Assembly (NCBI RefSeq): GCF_016427535.1
Contig: NZ_JAELXV010000007.1
Coordinates: 62,001 to 126,000 of the forward strand
DNA: 64,000 nt
Source of the DNA: Hymenobacter sp. BT559
GTDB lineage: Bacteria > Bacteroidota > Bacteroidia > Cytophagales > Hymenobacteraceae
Direction of reading: 5' to 3'
The notes beneath the pieces are model-generated. The model was not told the origin of the DNA, made no database searches, and saw nothing but the letters and a program-made list of their open reading frames with translations. The position numbers were made by a program, and so were the translations under genes. Shown one piece after another: positions 1 through 6,724 of the stretch (positions are counted from its first letter, which is position 1; every line of letters starts with the position of its first letter).

Positions 1-887
1 TCTCCGACTGGCTCACTCATTACACGCTCTGAGTATGCGTCTATATGCCTCCTTCGAGATTGCTTGAAAACTTGCCCTGAATCTTTGTAAAGCTCTGTTA
101 TTACGGCGTCTACTATCTCTTTGCGTATCCTTTCCTTATTGGAGGATGTTATAGAATCTCTAAGTGCGCTATATAACCTATCGAAGAACTCTCTTTCTAA
201 GGCTGGCATATCCGATATAACAGATGGCTGTTTAGAGGCATTTTTTACGGGGCTATGTTGCAGCCTTTTGATATCCCCACGCATAGATGCTACTTCTGCA
301 AGTATTGTTTCTAATGCTTCATTCACACTCTGAGTAGAAGATTCTAACCTAGCAGGTTCGATAGTAACCTCTTTGAAATGACTTAAGAACGGGGCATATT
401 CTTTATTCTTTTGAGCTTCGTGCACTTGCTTAATCTTTTCTGCAAGATTGTCCACGAACGTTTCCATTTTAAAAATGTGTAAGCTCTTAGGATAACCCTC
501 CCTCAAAATATTTTTAATGTCGAATGGATAATCTTTTTCGCCATCGAATACTAACACGAGGGGTAGTAGCGTGGCCATTCGCAATCCTAACTCTAGCATA
601 ACATTTGGATTGAGGCTACTCACGTCGCAGACCACAACATCATTATGGTAGATGTTGCGCACAATACTTGCTTGAATCATATCCTCGGCAGCATTTTCAC
701 TCACCATTGAAGCGGTAAATCCTGCTTTGTTAGCCGCACGAATAATTAGACGCTGAACTTGGCCCCAGTGGCCGGGAGTATATGCTTCAGTATCGCTTAA
801 TGGCATTATGATACCGCAATGTGGCTTGCGCTCAGTAAGTGCTGGCGGTATGATAGGCTCGGGTATGGAGTTAGCTTCCGTGCTCAT
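1..887 (-). CDS. TIR-like / nucleoside deoxyribosyltransferase-like protein, partial
   Basis: The frame is open from an ATG at 885-887 to the window edge, so the C-terminus is missing (at least 295 residues visible). Residues 24-115 alternate beta strands and helices. They contain IIMPLSD near 26-32 and DVSSLNPNVMLELG at 88-101. This pattern is typical of the TIR-like/nucleoside 2-deoxyribosyltransferase fold, where the glutamate before LG (E99) is the likely catalytic residue for splitting an N-glycosidic bond. The rest is charged and probably helical. It begins 44 bp downstream of the repressor gene on the same strand, so it should be expressed in the lysogen. A defence or superinfection-exclusion role is inferred from that position. 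Fold family is fairly safe, function is not. Confidence 0.7.
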   Translation of the reverse strand, partial: MSTEANSIPEPIIPPALTERKPHCGIIMPLSDTEAYTPGHWGQVQRLIIRAANKAGFTASMVSENAAEDMIQASIVRNIYHNDVVVCDVSSLNPNVMLELGLRMATLLPLVLVFDGEKDYPFDIKNILREGYPKSLHIFKMETFVDNLAEKIKQVHEAQKNKEYAPFLSHFKEVTIEPARLESSTQSVNEALETILAEVASMRGDIKRLQHSPVKNASKQPSVISDMPALEREFFDRLYSALRDSITSSNKERIRKEIVDAVITELYKDSGQVFKQSRRRHIDAYSERVMSEPVG

Positions 888-931
888 TGGCTTGATATCC
901 TTAGTACGTCAGTTTATGGTTAACTCGAAGT

Positions 932-1612
932 TTACTCAGTAACCTTTTTGCGATACTTCCACATCTCCAGCACCTCGTTCGGCATGATGATATCCGGCTT
1001 ATAGGCTGGGTTGTCAGACTCTATTAATAGGTAGCCCTTTTTCTCCACCATATTGGTAACGCGCTTGATGCAGATGCCCTCTGTAGTTACCAGCACATAG
1101 GGGTGCCCGTCTATAATGTCTTCCGGTCGCTCGATGTGTTCGCACACTACCAGGTCACCAGGTTCAAAAGTGGGTGTCATCGACGTACCACTTATCTCGA
1201 AGGCCCGGAAGTCTCCTTTGTCGAAACCTGGCAATGACATCGTATCCAGATTACCTAGGTACTCGCTATCAGTGAGGTGCTGCCGATAACCTGCTGCGGC
1301 CTTGTGAGGCACTATCAGTATTTGCGCACGGCCTTTGTTATCTGTAACGATGTAGCGGGTGGGCATAGAGGAGAATGATTCCTTGCCAGTGCGAGAACCA
1401 GTATTTAGGTACTCGACCGTGGTATGATAAAGCTTAGCTAATGCTGCTAAGGTGGAGGGCTTAATTCTAATTGTATCGTCTGTTTCATAGCGGCGCACCT
1501 GCGAGAAGCTTAAGCTCAAGTCTTGACGCTTGAACTCCTCTTCTACAGAGCGCAGAGTATGCTCGGCCGCTTCGCGCGCTAGCCGCAGACGCTCACCCCT
1601 TCCCTTTGTCAT
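932..1612 (-). CDS. LexA/CI-like phage repressor, S24 peptidase
   Basis: This 226-aa protein probably keeps the prophage silent. Residues 1-70 form a helix-turn-helix DNA-binding region. Residues 100-220 form an S24 (LexA/UmuD) autoprotease with nucleophile Ser144 in SGTSMTP and general base Lys183 in ICIKRV. The Ala107-Gly108 bond in KAAAGY fits the usual self-cleavage site, which implies RecA-dependent induction after DNA damage. I chose the ATG at 1612 (MTKGRGERL) over an upstream ATG at 1660 because the extra 16 residues are hydrophobic and unlike the family. It is transcribed away from the early genes and is followed by the TIR-like gene. Confidence 0.88.
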   Translation of the reverse strand: MTKGRGERLRLAREAAEHTLRSVEEEFKRQDLSLSFSQVRRYETDDTIRIKPSTLAALAKLYHTTVEYLNTGSRTGKESFSSMPTRYIVTDNKGRAQILIVPHKAAAGYRQHLTDSEYLGNLDTMSLPGFDKGDFRAFEISGTSMTPTFEPGDLVVCEHIERPEDIIDGHPYVLVTTEGICIKRVTNMVEKKGYLLIESDNPAYKPDIIMPNEVLEMWKYRKKVTE

Positions 1613-1631
1613 TGTAAATAAAATACTGATT

Positions 1632-1716
1632 ACGACACAAAGCAACACACCACGACACATGAGGGCAAACTTTGTGGCTTAATGTGCCTTAATGTGCCTA
1701 TTGGTGCCTATATTTG
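1632..1716. promoter_or_regulatory. repressor/early-gene operator region with two repeat sets
   Basis: The space between the divergent repressor and early genes holds TTAATGTGCC at 1679-1688 and 1689-1698 with a diverged copy, TATTGGTGCC, at 1699-1708. All are in 10-bp register. A second set, ACGACACA, occurs at 1632-1639 and 1652-1659, spaced 20 bp. TATATTTG at 1709-1716 matches the Bacteroidota -7 box TAnnTTTG for rightward transcription, though no -33 TTG sits at the right distance. Helically phased repeats between cI-like and early genes are the usual form of phage operators. Protein binding is inferred. Confidence 0.55.
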
Positions 1717-1740
1717 CAATGAATCAAACGCCGCTAGCAC

Positions 1741-1947
1741 ATGGAAACTTCAACCACCCAGAAAGCAGAGCGCACTTATGATGTGCGCATCGTCTCGCAC
1801 CCCAAAGTGCAGAAAGCGCTTAAAATAGAGCAGAATAAGCGCCATGAGGCCGCCAACTATGCCGGACCTGAACCGAGGAAAGTCGATATATTGGCTGACT
1901 GGGTAGAAGAAAAAGCCGATGCTATCATTAGCGGCGGCTCAGAGTAG
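1741..1947 (+). CDS. small early prophage protein, unknown function
   Basis: A 68-aa charged, soluble protein and the first rightward early gene after the operator region. It is rich in Lys, Glu and Arg and probably mostly helical, with a segment VDILADWVEEKAD near the C-terminus. It has no signal peptide and no recognised motif. Its position suggests an immediate-early regulator, but I do not recognise the family. Confidence 0.6.
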   Translation: METSTTQKAERTYDVRIVSHPKVQKALKIEQNKRHEAANYAGPEPRKVDILADWVEEKADAIISGGSE

Positions 1948-1995
1948 CGTTTTTTTATTTGTCTTTTTTGTGTCTTTTTGTTTCTCTTTCACATT

Positions 1996-2259
1996 ATGCT
2001 ACGCACCACCTATTCCGACGGGACAATCGTCGAAGCCACTGACACGGCTAGCCAGCAAAACCTAGCTGAAGTTTTATTAAACAGTCGCACCTACACGGTT
2101 AAGACGTTGGCCCAGCGCTTAGAAATCAGCGAGCGCAGTGCCTACGAGCTAATCCGTCAAGGCCTCATTGGCTATGGCTGCGCTGGCGCCAAAAATTACC
2201 GTGTGGGTGAACCTGCTGTACAGCGTTTTCTCCTAGGCCTTGCTCCCCTGGCTGCCTAG
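1996..2259 (+). CDS. helix-turn-helix early protein (excisionase/MerR-like)
   Basis: An 87-aa protein with a clear helix-turn-helix around residues 30-60 (VKTLAQRLEISERSAYELIR). Residues after it, ending RVGEPAVQRFL, look like the wing and last helix of excisionase or helix_turn_helix_17 (MerR-type) proteins. I took the ATG at 1996; an upstream TTG at 1978 would add six hydrophobic residues. A role as Cro-like regulator, excisionase or early activator fits the position. The choice between these is open. Confidence 0.65.
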   Translation: MLRTTYSDGTIVEATDTASQQNLAEVLLNSRTYTVKTLAQRLEISERSAYELIRQGLIGYGCAGAKNYRVGEPAVQRFLLGLAPLAA

Positions 2260-2262
2260 GTA

Positions 2263-2610
2263 ATGGCTAAGGTCAAGCTACACGATACGCCAGCGTGCAC
2301 CGACGAGCAAAGCCTAGCCCACCGTGCTCAGGTGAGCCCGCCCCACCTGCGCCGCAAGCTGCCACCCCGGGCCCTGCCGCCCCTCGATGGCCCTAGCCCT
2401 GCCAAGGTGCTACGCCAGCTAGTCCAGAAGCTCGAAGGCCCCAACGTCAACCTCTACACCCGCATTGCTAATCGGGCCCTGGAAGATGGTGACACCGAGA
2501 GCATTGCCAATGCCACCGAAAAGGTACAGCGCGAAATCGACGAGCGATTAAAGTCCCGCCGCAAGCTGCACGAAACCTATCCACTGCTTTACCCCAAGCC
2601 CGCCGCCTAA
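2263..2610 (+). CDS. hypothetical early prophage protein
   Basis: A 115-aa basic protein. The N-terminal half is rich in Pro and basic residues. The C-terminal half (about 45-105) is predicted helical and highly charged. It starts 3 bp after the HTH gene, and its TAA overlaps the ATG of the next ORF by one base, so it sits inside a tightly packed early operon. No family recognised. Confidence 0.55.
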   Translation: MAKVKLHDTPACTDEQSLAHRAQVSPPHLRRKLPPRALPPLDGPSPAKVLRQLVQKLEGPNVNLYTRIANRALEDGDTESIANATEKVQREIDERLKSRRKLHETYPLLYPKPAA

Positions 2611-2717
2611 TGGAAGCTCACGACGAACAGCCAGGCCTCTCGGCCGCCAACCTACGCAATGCGCTCATCGGTCTGGCCTTCGTCGCCATCGCGGTGCTCG
2701 CCTACTGCTTTCTCTAA
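2610..2717 (+). CDS. 35-aa single-pass membrane peptide
   Basis: This short ORF starts with the TAATG overlap at 2608-2612. It encodes a hydrophilic start of about 14 residues and then one hydrophobic segment (ALIGLAFVAIAVLAYCFL) that reaches the C-terminus. The coupled start and clear membrane helix support a real gene. Function unknown; an early membrane peptide of this kind could act in exclusion or regulation. Confidence 0.5.
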   Translation: MEAHDEQPGLSAANLRNALIGLAFVAIAVLAYCFL

Positions 2718-2745
2718 CTCCTCACTGTCAACATTTTTCGCAGAA

Positions 2746-3087
2746 ATGGACACTACCACCCAACAACAAGCACCGCTGGTGCTCGACGCAGGCCCCGCCG
2801 CTGAAGGCTGGCTGCACCTTCCCTCGCTACATGCCAAGCTACTGCCGTTGGCGCAGGCTGCTGGCCATGCAGCGCTACACCTCAGCTGCGAGGTAAGCGG
2901 CCCAGGGCCCAGCGACTACACCTACCTGGCCTCAGCTAGCGGCCCCAACAACTTCCGGCGCTACATCAGCACGTTCGAGCCCGGCGGTGGCTACAGCTGG
3001 CACGACTTCGAGCGCGTGCTGACGGCCAAGCTGGAGGAGCAAGCTACTTACCTGCAAACGGTGAAGGGAGGCCAGCAAGATGCTTAG
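2746..3087 (+). CDS. hypothetical early prophage protein
   Basis: A 113-aa soluble protein. I chose the ATG at 2746 (MDTTTQQQ) because the frame upstream overlaps the membrane-peptide gene and translates to low-complexity Ser/Pro sequence. The C-terminal part (about 65-110) contains aromatic and charged residues and a helix ending in VKGGQQDA. Its stop overlaps the start of the next small ORF. No family recognised. Confidence 0.55.
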   Translation: MDTTTQQQAPLVLDAGPAAEGWLHLPSLHAKLLPLAQAAGHAALHLSCEVSGPGPSDYTYLASASGPNNFRRYISTFEPGGGYSWHDFERVLTAKLEEQATYLQTVKGGQQDA

Positions 3088-3259
3088 CCGCCAGCAATTC
3101 CTCCGCTACACGGCCAGCCAGTCTAGCCCCGCACCCCGCCCGCCCCGCAAGCTCACCCTAGGCCAGCGCGTACTCGCCGGCTTGCTCTGGGCCTGCCTCG
3201 CTCCCTTTCTGCTCATCGGCTTCCTGGTGGTAGGCGAACTGCCCCGCCTCAAGTCATAG
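3080..3259 (+). CDS. 59-aa single-pass membrane protein
   Basis: It starts at an ATG that overlaps the end of the previous gene by 8 bp. A basic N-terminal half (residues 1-34) precedes one hydrophobic helix (VLAGLLWACLAPFLLIGFLV, about 35-54). It closes the first early operon, just before a hairpin terminator. It is a second tiny membrane protein within 400 bp of the 35-aa one. Function unknown. Confidence 0.5.
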   Translation: MLSRQQFLRYTASQSSPAPRPPRKLTLGQRVLAGLLWACLAPFLLIGFLVVGELPRLKS

Positions 3260-3265
3260 AAATGA

Positions 3266-3296
3266 AAATGCCCGGCGTTCGCAGCGCCGGGCATTT
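3266..3296 (+). terminator. hairpin after first early operon
   Basis: A perfect 12-bp inverted repeat (AAATGCCCGGCG, 3266-3277, and its complement at 3285-3296) has a 7-nt loop. It is not followed by a strong T run, so termination may be partial or depend on a factor. Confidence 0.6.
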
Positions 3297-3353
3297 CAGG
3301 ACAGGATTAAGAAAAGCATCAAACCCTCTAACGCCCTGCTGGGCACAAATATA

Positions 3354-4520
3354 ATGTCTGTTGCTATCACTACCGCCCAGGCCACCCAAGTGCTCACTTC
3401 GCAGCACATCGACACCATCACCAACCTAGTCCTAGGTGGTGACCTCTCTAAAATGGATAACGCGGCGCGCGTAGCCTACTACGTGCAGCTCTGCCAGTCG
3501 CTGAGCCTGAACCCGCATACGCAGCCCTTCCAGATTCTCAAGTTTCAGGGCAAGGAAATCATGTACGCCACCAAGTCGTGCACCGAGCAGCTGCGCAAGC
3601 TGTGGGGCGTGAGCGTCACCAAGCTGGACCGGCATCAGGAAGGCGACGTGTTAGTAGTGGTGGCCTACGTAGTTGACGGTACCGGCCGCACCGACGCCGG
3701 CACCGGTGCCGTGCCTGTCACTAACCTCAAAGGTGAGGCCCTGGCTAATGCCTTTATGAAGGCCGAAACCAAAGCCAAGCGCCGGGCTACGCTCAGCATC
3801 TGCGGCCTTGGCATCCTCGACGAAAGCGAGCTTGACACCATGCCGCAGGCCACCCAGGTAGCCATGCCGGCTACTGCCGAAGTTGGTACCAGTGCCACCG
3901 TAGTAGAGGAGCCGACCCCTGTAGCAGCCACGCTCGACGAAGCCAAGGTAGCTGGCCACCGCACCCGCATGATGTATGCACGCTCGCTGGTGGAAGTGCA
4001 GCAAATCTGGAAAGAGATTCCAAAGCACCTAGCCCCGCAGTTGCTAGCCGATAAGGATGCCGCGAAGCTGCGCCTCAGCAAACAGCCCGCGCCCCAGCCT
4101 GTGCATGACCAGGAATTGGTGAAGGAGTTTGTCGAGCATCCTACCACGGGCATGAACCTGCCGGAGGCCAGTGAGGAGCAACGGGCCGAAATCACGCGGC
4201 TTATGAAGCTGCCCATCATCACGGCCGGCGAGCGCGCTGACATGCTGAAGGTGTTTTATAAGCTAGACGAGGCCCGGGCTGAGCAGGCCATCTTCAAGCT
4301 GCTCAATGAGCAGGCGGTACGGGAGGGACGTGATGCAGATAAGGAGTGGCGCCAGGCCCTGCACAAGTTCATCTATAAGAACTCGGCCCAGCTAGGCGAC
4401 TACGAGGTCAGCCGCTTATCCGCAATGAATGAAGACGGCAATGTGCACTGGCAAACACTGCGGGCTGAGATACTCAACGCGATAGCCACCCTCAAGCAGG
4501 CGCAGGCACTCGCGGCCTAG
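3354..4520 (+). CDS. RecT/Bet-like ssDNA-annealing protein (probable)
   Basis: A 388-aa protein probably used for phage recombination. Residues 30-75 (YYVQLCQSLSLNPHTQPFQI) match the pattern seen in RecT/Bet annealing proteins, where a helix is followed by LxLNPxT. The segment KAETKAKRRATLSICGLG at about 136-153 is the conserved signature of this protein type in Bacteroidota phages. The C-terminal half (from about 210) is helical and variable, as expected of a partner-binding or ssDNA-binding tail. It lies just before a DnaQ-like exonuclease and close to the replication genes, which suits a recombination pair. Fold assignment is from sequence pattern only. Confidence 0.6.
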   Translation: MSVAITTAQATQVLTSQHIDTITNLVLGGDLSKMDNAARVAYYVQLCQSLSLNPHTQPFQILKFQGKEIMYATKSCTEQLRKLWGVSVTKLDRHQEGDVLVVVAYVVDGTGRTDAGTGAVPVTNLKGEALANAFMKAETKAKRRATLSICGLGILDESELDTMPQATQVAMPATAEVGTSATVVEEPTPVAATLDEAKVAGHRTRMMYARSLVEVQQIWKEIPKHLAPQLLADKDAAKLRLSKQPAPQPVHDQELVKEFVEHPTTGMNLPEASEEQRAEITRLMKLPIITAGERADMLKVFYKLDEARAEQAIFKLLNEQAVREGRDADKEWRQALHKFIYKNSAQLGDYEVSRLSAMNEDGNVHWQTLRAEILNAIATLKQAQALAA

Positions 4521-4592
4521 TCAGTTGAACGAAAAAAGGCCACCCCAGCCAAGGCGACCCTTTCATTTTCTTAATAGTTGCATCGTGAATAT

Positions 4593-4721
4593 ATGGCATT
4601 CAACGCAATGTTGCCCGAGCCGCCGCCAATTGGACAGGACTCAGATTTGCCCTGGCTGGCTAGTATGAGAGTTGCCGAGACTCTCGATTTAGGTTCGATT
4701 CCTAACGCAACTCATGTATGA
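4593..4721 (+). CDS. 42-aa coupled ORF upstream of the exonuclease
   Basis: A short frame (MAFNAMLPEP...) ends in TGA at 4719-4721 and overlaps the ATG of the exonuclease gene (4718-4720) in an ATGA junction, the standard sign of translational coupling. The peptide is soluble with a Pro-rich start. The same DNA can fold into a tRNA-like shape near its end (see findings). I do not recognise the peptide. Confidence 0.45.
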   Translation: MAFNAMLPEPPPIGQDSDLPWLASMRVAETLDLGSIPNATHV

Positions 4722-5659
4722 GCAGCCAGGCCTTCTACTTCCTGCTGCAGGAAACAATGAGCCACAGCAAGTACTCCTGGCGACGGGAGTACTTGAAGCT
4801 GTCCCTAGGCAAGAAGCTGCGCCTAGAGAAGGTGGTGGAGTACGAGGATAAGACCATCTACCGGCCTACCAAGCTGTCTTTTGGCCTGCCTTTCGGCTGC
4901 GTGCTCAGCACGAAGGCTGAGTACGTTGGGGCGCTGCTGCGCTTCCGTAAGGATGCGGCTGACCGCAAGCGCCTAGCTGAACTGGAGAAGCTACTGCGCA
5001 AGGAGACCGACCAGAAGATGGAGAAAGCACGTGGCGTAGGCGCGGCCTTCGGTGCCTCGCCCCTACGTGTGGCCACGACGCCGGCGCTGGTACCAGCTGC
5101 CAACCTCTTCGACGACTTTACTATCGTCGACACCGAGTTTCAGGATAAGCACCTACTTGAAATAGCCGCCATCCGCTACCAGAACTGGGAGCCAGTCGAC
5201 CAGATGGTGAGCTGCGTGCGTTTCCGCGAGTGGGTAGCCCCTCGCACGACCCAACTCACTGGCCTCACGGCTGACATGCTGCACAGTGCGCCCCTGGAAA
5301 AGACCGTGCTACAGGCCTTCGCCAAGCTAGCCGGCGGCTCACTGCTCATCGCGCACAACATCGGCGCCGACCGCAGCCAGATTGAGCGCGCCCGCCAGCG
5401 CCAAGGCGCCGAGGCGGACTTGCCCAATAAATGGTTCTGCACGATGGCCCTTGCCAAGGCACGCCTACCCAAGGGCACCAAGTGCGGCCTAGGTGAACTC
5501 TGTGACCGCTTCGGTTTCTCGCGGCGTGGCCACCACCAGGCGCTTACCGATGTGCAGATGTGCTTCCAAATCCTGCGCCACTTCCATCAGGAAGCTGCCC
5601 TCACTTCGCTCGACCCCAAAGCCCGCAAGGCTGCGCCCACCCTCGATTTCGCTGCCTAA
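4718..5659 (+). CDS. DnaQ-like 3'-5' exonuclease (DEDDh)
   Basis: A 313-aa protein. Residues 132-290 form a DEDDh exonuclease: Exo I is VDTEF with D138 and E140, Exo II is AHNIGAD with D218, and Exo III is HHQALTD with H273 and D278. All catalytic residues are present. Residues 1-125 form a separate charged, helical N-terminal domain that I do not recognise. It would remove nucleotides from DNA 3' ends, and next to a RecT-like protein it may prepare recombination substrates or act in proofreading. The ATG is coupled to the 42-aa ORF before it. Confidence 0.85.
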   Translation: MSSQAFYFLLQETMSHSKYSWRREYLKLSLGKKLRLEKVVEYEDKTIYRPTKLSFGLPFGCVLSTKAEYVGALLRFRKDAADRKRLAELEKLLRKETDQKMEKARGVGAAFGASPLRVATTPALVPAANLFDDFTIVDTEFQDKHLLEIAAIRYQNWEPVDQMVSCVRFREWVAPRTTQLTGLTADMLHSAPLEKTVLQAFAKLAGGSLLIAHNIGADRSQIERARQRQGAEADLPNKWFCTMALAKARLPKGTKCGLGELCDRFGFSRRGHHQALTDVQMCFQILRHFHQEAALTSLDPKARKAAPTLDFAA

Positions 5660-5662
5660 CCT

Positions 5663-6703
5663 ATGCTTCCTATCCGCCAAACCATCAATGCCCTGCCCGG
5701 CCTCAAGCGTACCGAGAAAGCGGTGCTGATTGAGGTGTGCCAGCTTGCTGAAAACAGCGAGCCGGCGGGCTGGTGCACGGCTAAAAATGATTACCTGGTG
5801 CAGGCCCTTGGCGGAACCGAGCGCACCATGTCGCGCACCATCACGGCCCTCGAAAGCCGTGGGCTGCTGCTGAGCAAAGGGCAGGGTAAAGCCCGCAAGC
5901 TAGGTGCTAGCCCTGCGCTTCGGGCCTGCTATGCTGGCGCCGATGAGGCTACCCGCCGGGCTGCTATTGCGACGCTGAACCTAGACAAAAATGGTCACCA
6001 ACCTAGACAAATAGAGCCCACCAACCTAGACAAAAATGGCGCTCAACCTAGACAAAATGACGAGGTTAAGGCCGCTGAACCTAGACAAAATGGGTCTGCC
6101 AACCTAGACAAAAATGGTCACCAACCTAGACAAAATGGGTCGCGCGTAATAGGAGACCAGCAATACCAGCAATTAACCAGTTCACCCCCTACCCCCGAGG
6201 AGTGGGTGGCGGCTCAAAAAAAAATTGCGAAGCTCGAGTTGGAGAACTCCCAGCTGAAAGCCAAAATCGAAGAGTTAGTACCCCCCGTTGCGCAGCCCCC
6301 CCGCGAAATCGCGGCCGAGTCGCAGGGGCCGCAGCATTCGCTAGCTTCGAAGGCGTTGGCTGCCGAGATGGCTAAGCTCTGGCACATCACCCAGCAGGGC
6401 AACGCCCGCAAGTGGATGCAGCTGGCCCGCTTTACCCACCTGATGGAGCAGGCTGGCCGCCTGGCCGAAGTCAGCAAGCAATTCACTGGCTACGCCCTCT
6501 ACCGCGAGAAGCGGGGCATTGAGCCCTACAACCTCGACAAGTATCTCGGCAGTGAGGGCGAAGGCTACTGCGGCGAGTGGTGCGCCTACGAGTGGTCAAC
6601 CAAGGCCAAAGAAGCCAAGGCAGACCGCGATGCGCCCCCAGCAGCCGCCCCCGCCCGCGCTGCCACTTCCCCCACCAAGGCCAGGGCCCAGAACTGGAGC
6701 TAG
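5663..6703 (+). CDS. phage replication initiator, winged-helix, with internal origin
   Basis: A 346-aa protein. Residues 5-75 form a winged helix-turn-helix (TEKAVLIEVCQLAE, then TERTMSRTITALESRGLL), as in phage O-type or DnaD-like initiators. Residues 105-165 are low-complexity sequence encoded by seven DNA iterons. A coiled-coil stretch (about 180-210) and a helical C-terminal domain (about 220-310) follow. The next gene is a DnaB helicase, so this protein probably binds the iterons within its own gene and loads the helicase, as lambda O and P do. Initiator role is inferred from domain order and context. Confidence 0.78.
   Translation: MLPIRQTINALPGLKRTEKAVLIEVCQLAENSEPAGWCTAKNDYLVQALGGTERTMSRTITALESRGLLLSKGQGKARKLGASPALRACYAGADEATRRAAIATLNLDKNGHQPRQIEPTNLDKNGAQPRQNDEVKAAEPRQNGSANLDKNGHQPRQNGSRVIGDQQYQQLTSSPPTPEEWVAAQKKIAKLELENSQLKAKIEELVPPVAQPPREIAAESQGPQHSLASKALAAEMAKLWHITQQGNARKWMQLARFTHLMEQAGRLAEVSKQFTGYALYREKRGIEPYNLDKYLGSEGEGYCGEWCAYEWSTKAKEAKADRDAPPAAAPARAATSPTKARAQNWS
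5978..6134 (+). repeat. seven iterons, probable phage replication origin
   Basis: The 12-mer AACCTAGACAAA starts at 5978, 6000, 6023, 6045, 6078, 6101 and 6123. The steps are 22, 23, 22, 33, 23 and 22 bp, close to two or three helical turns, so all copies face the same side of the DNA. The repeat is read in two different frames (as NLDKNG or as QPRQN), so the DNA and not the peptide is conserved. An A-rich stretch follows at about 6219-6229. Confidence 0.85.
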
Positions 6704-6724
6704 GCCCCCAACCTCAACTTTCCG

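Noticed and set aside
121..333. Plus-strand 70-aa ORF at the left edge
   Set aside because: It lies antisense to the long open frame at 1-887, whose protein has clear fold motifs.
4575..4713. Complete tRNA with 5' acceptor AGTTGC at 4575
   Set aside because: The 139-nt stretch lacks a proper anticodon arm with U33, and a coupled ORF explains the coding part. Only the small tRNA-like fold is kept as a finding.
5978..6134. CRISPR-like array
   Set aside because: The repeat unit is only 12 bp, steps vary (22, 23, 33), there are no unique spacers of constant length, and it lies within a coding gene next to a helicase. Iterons explain it better.
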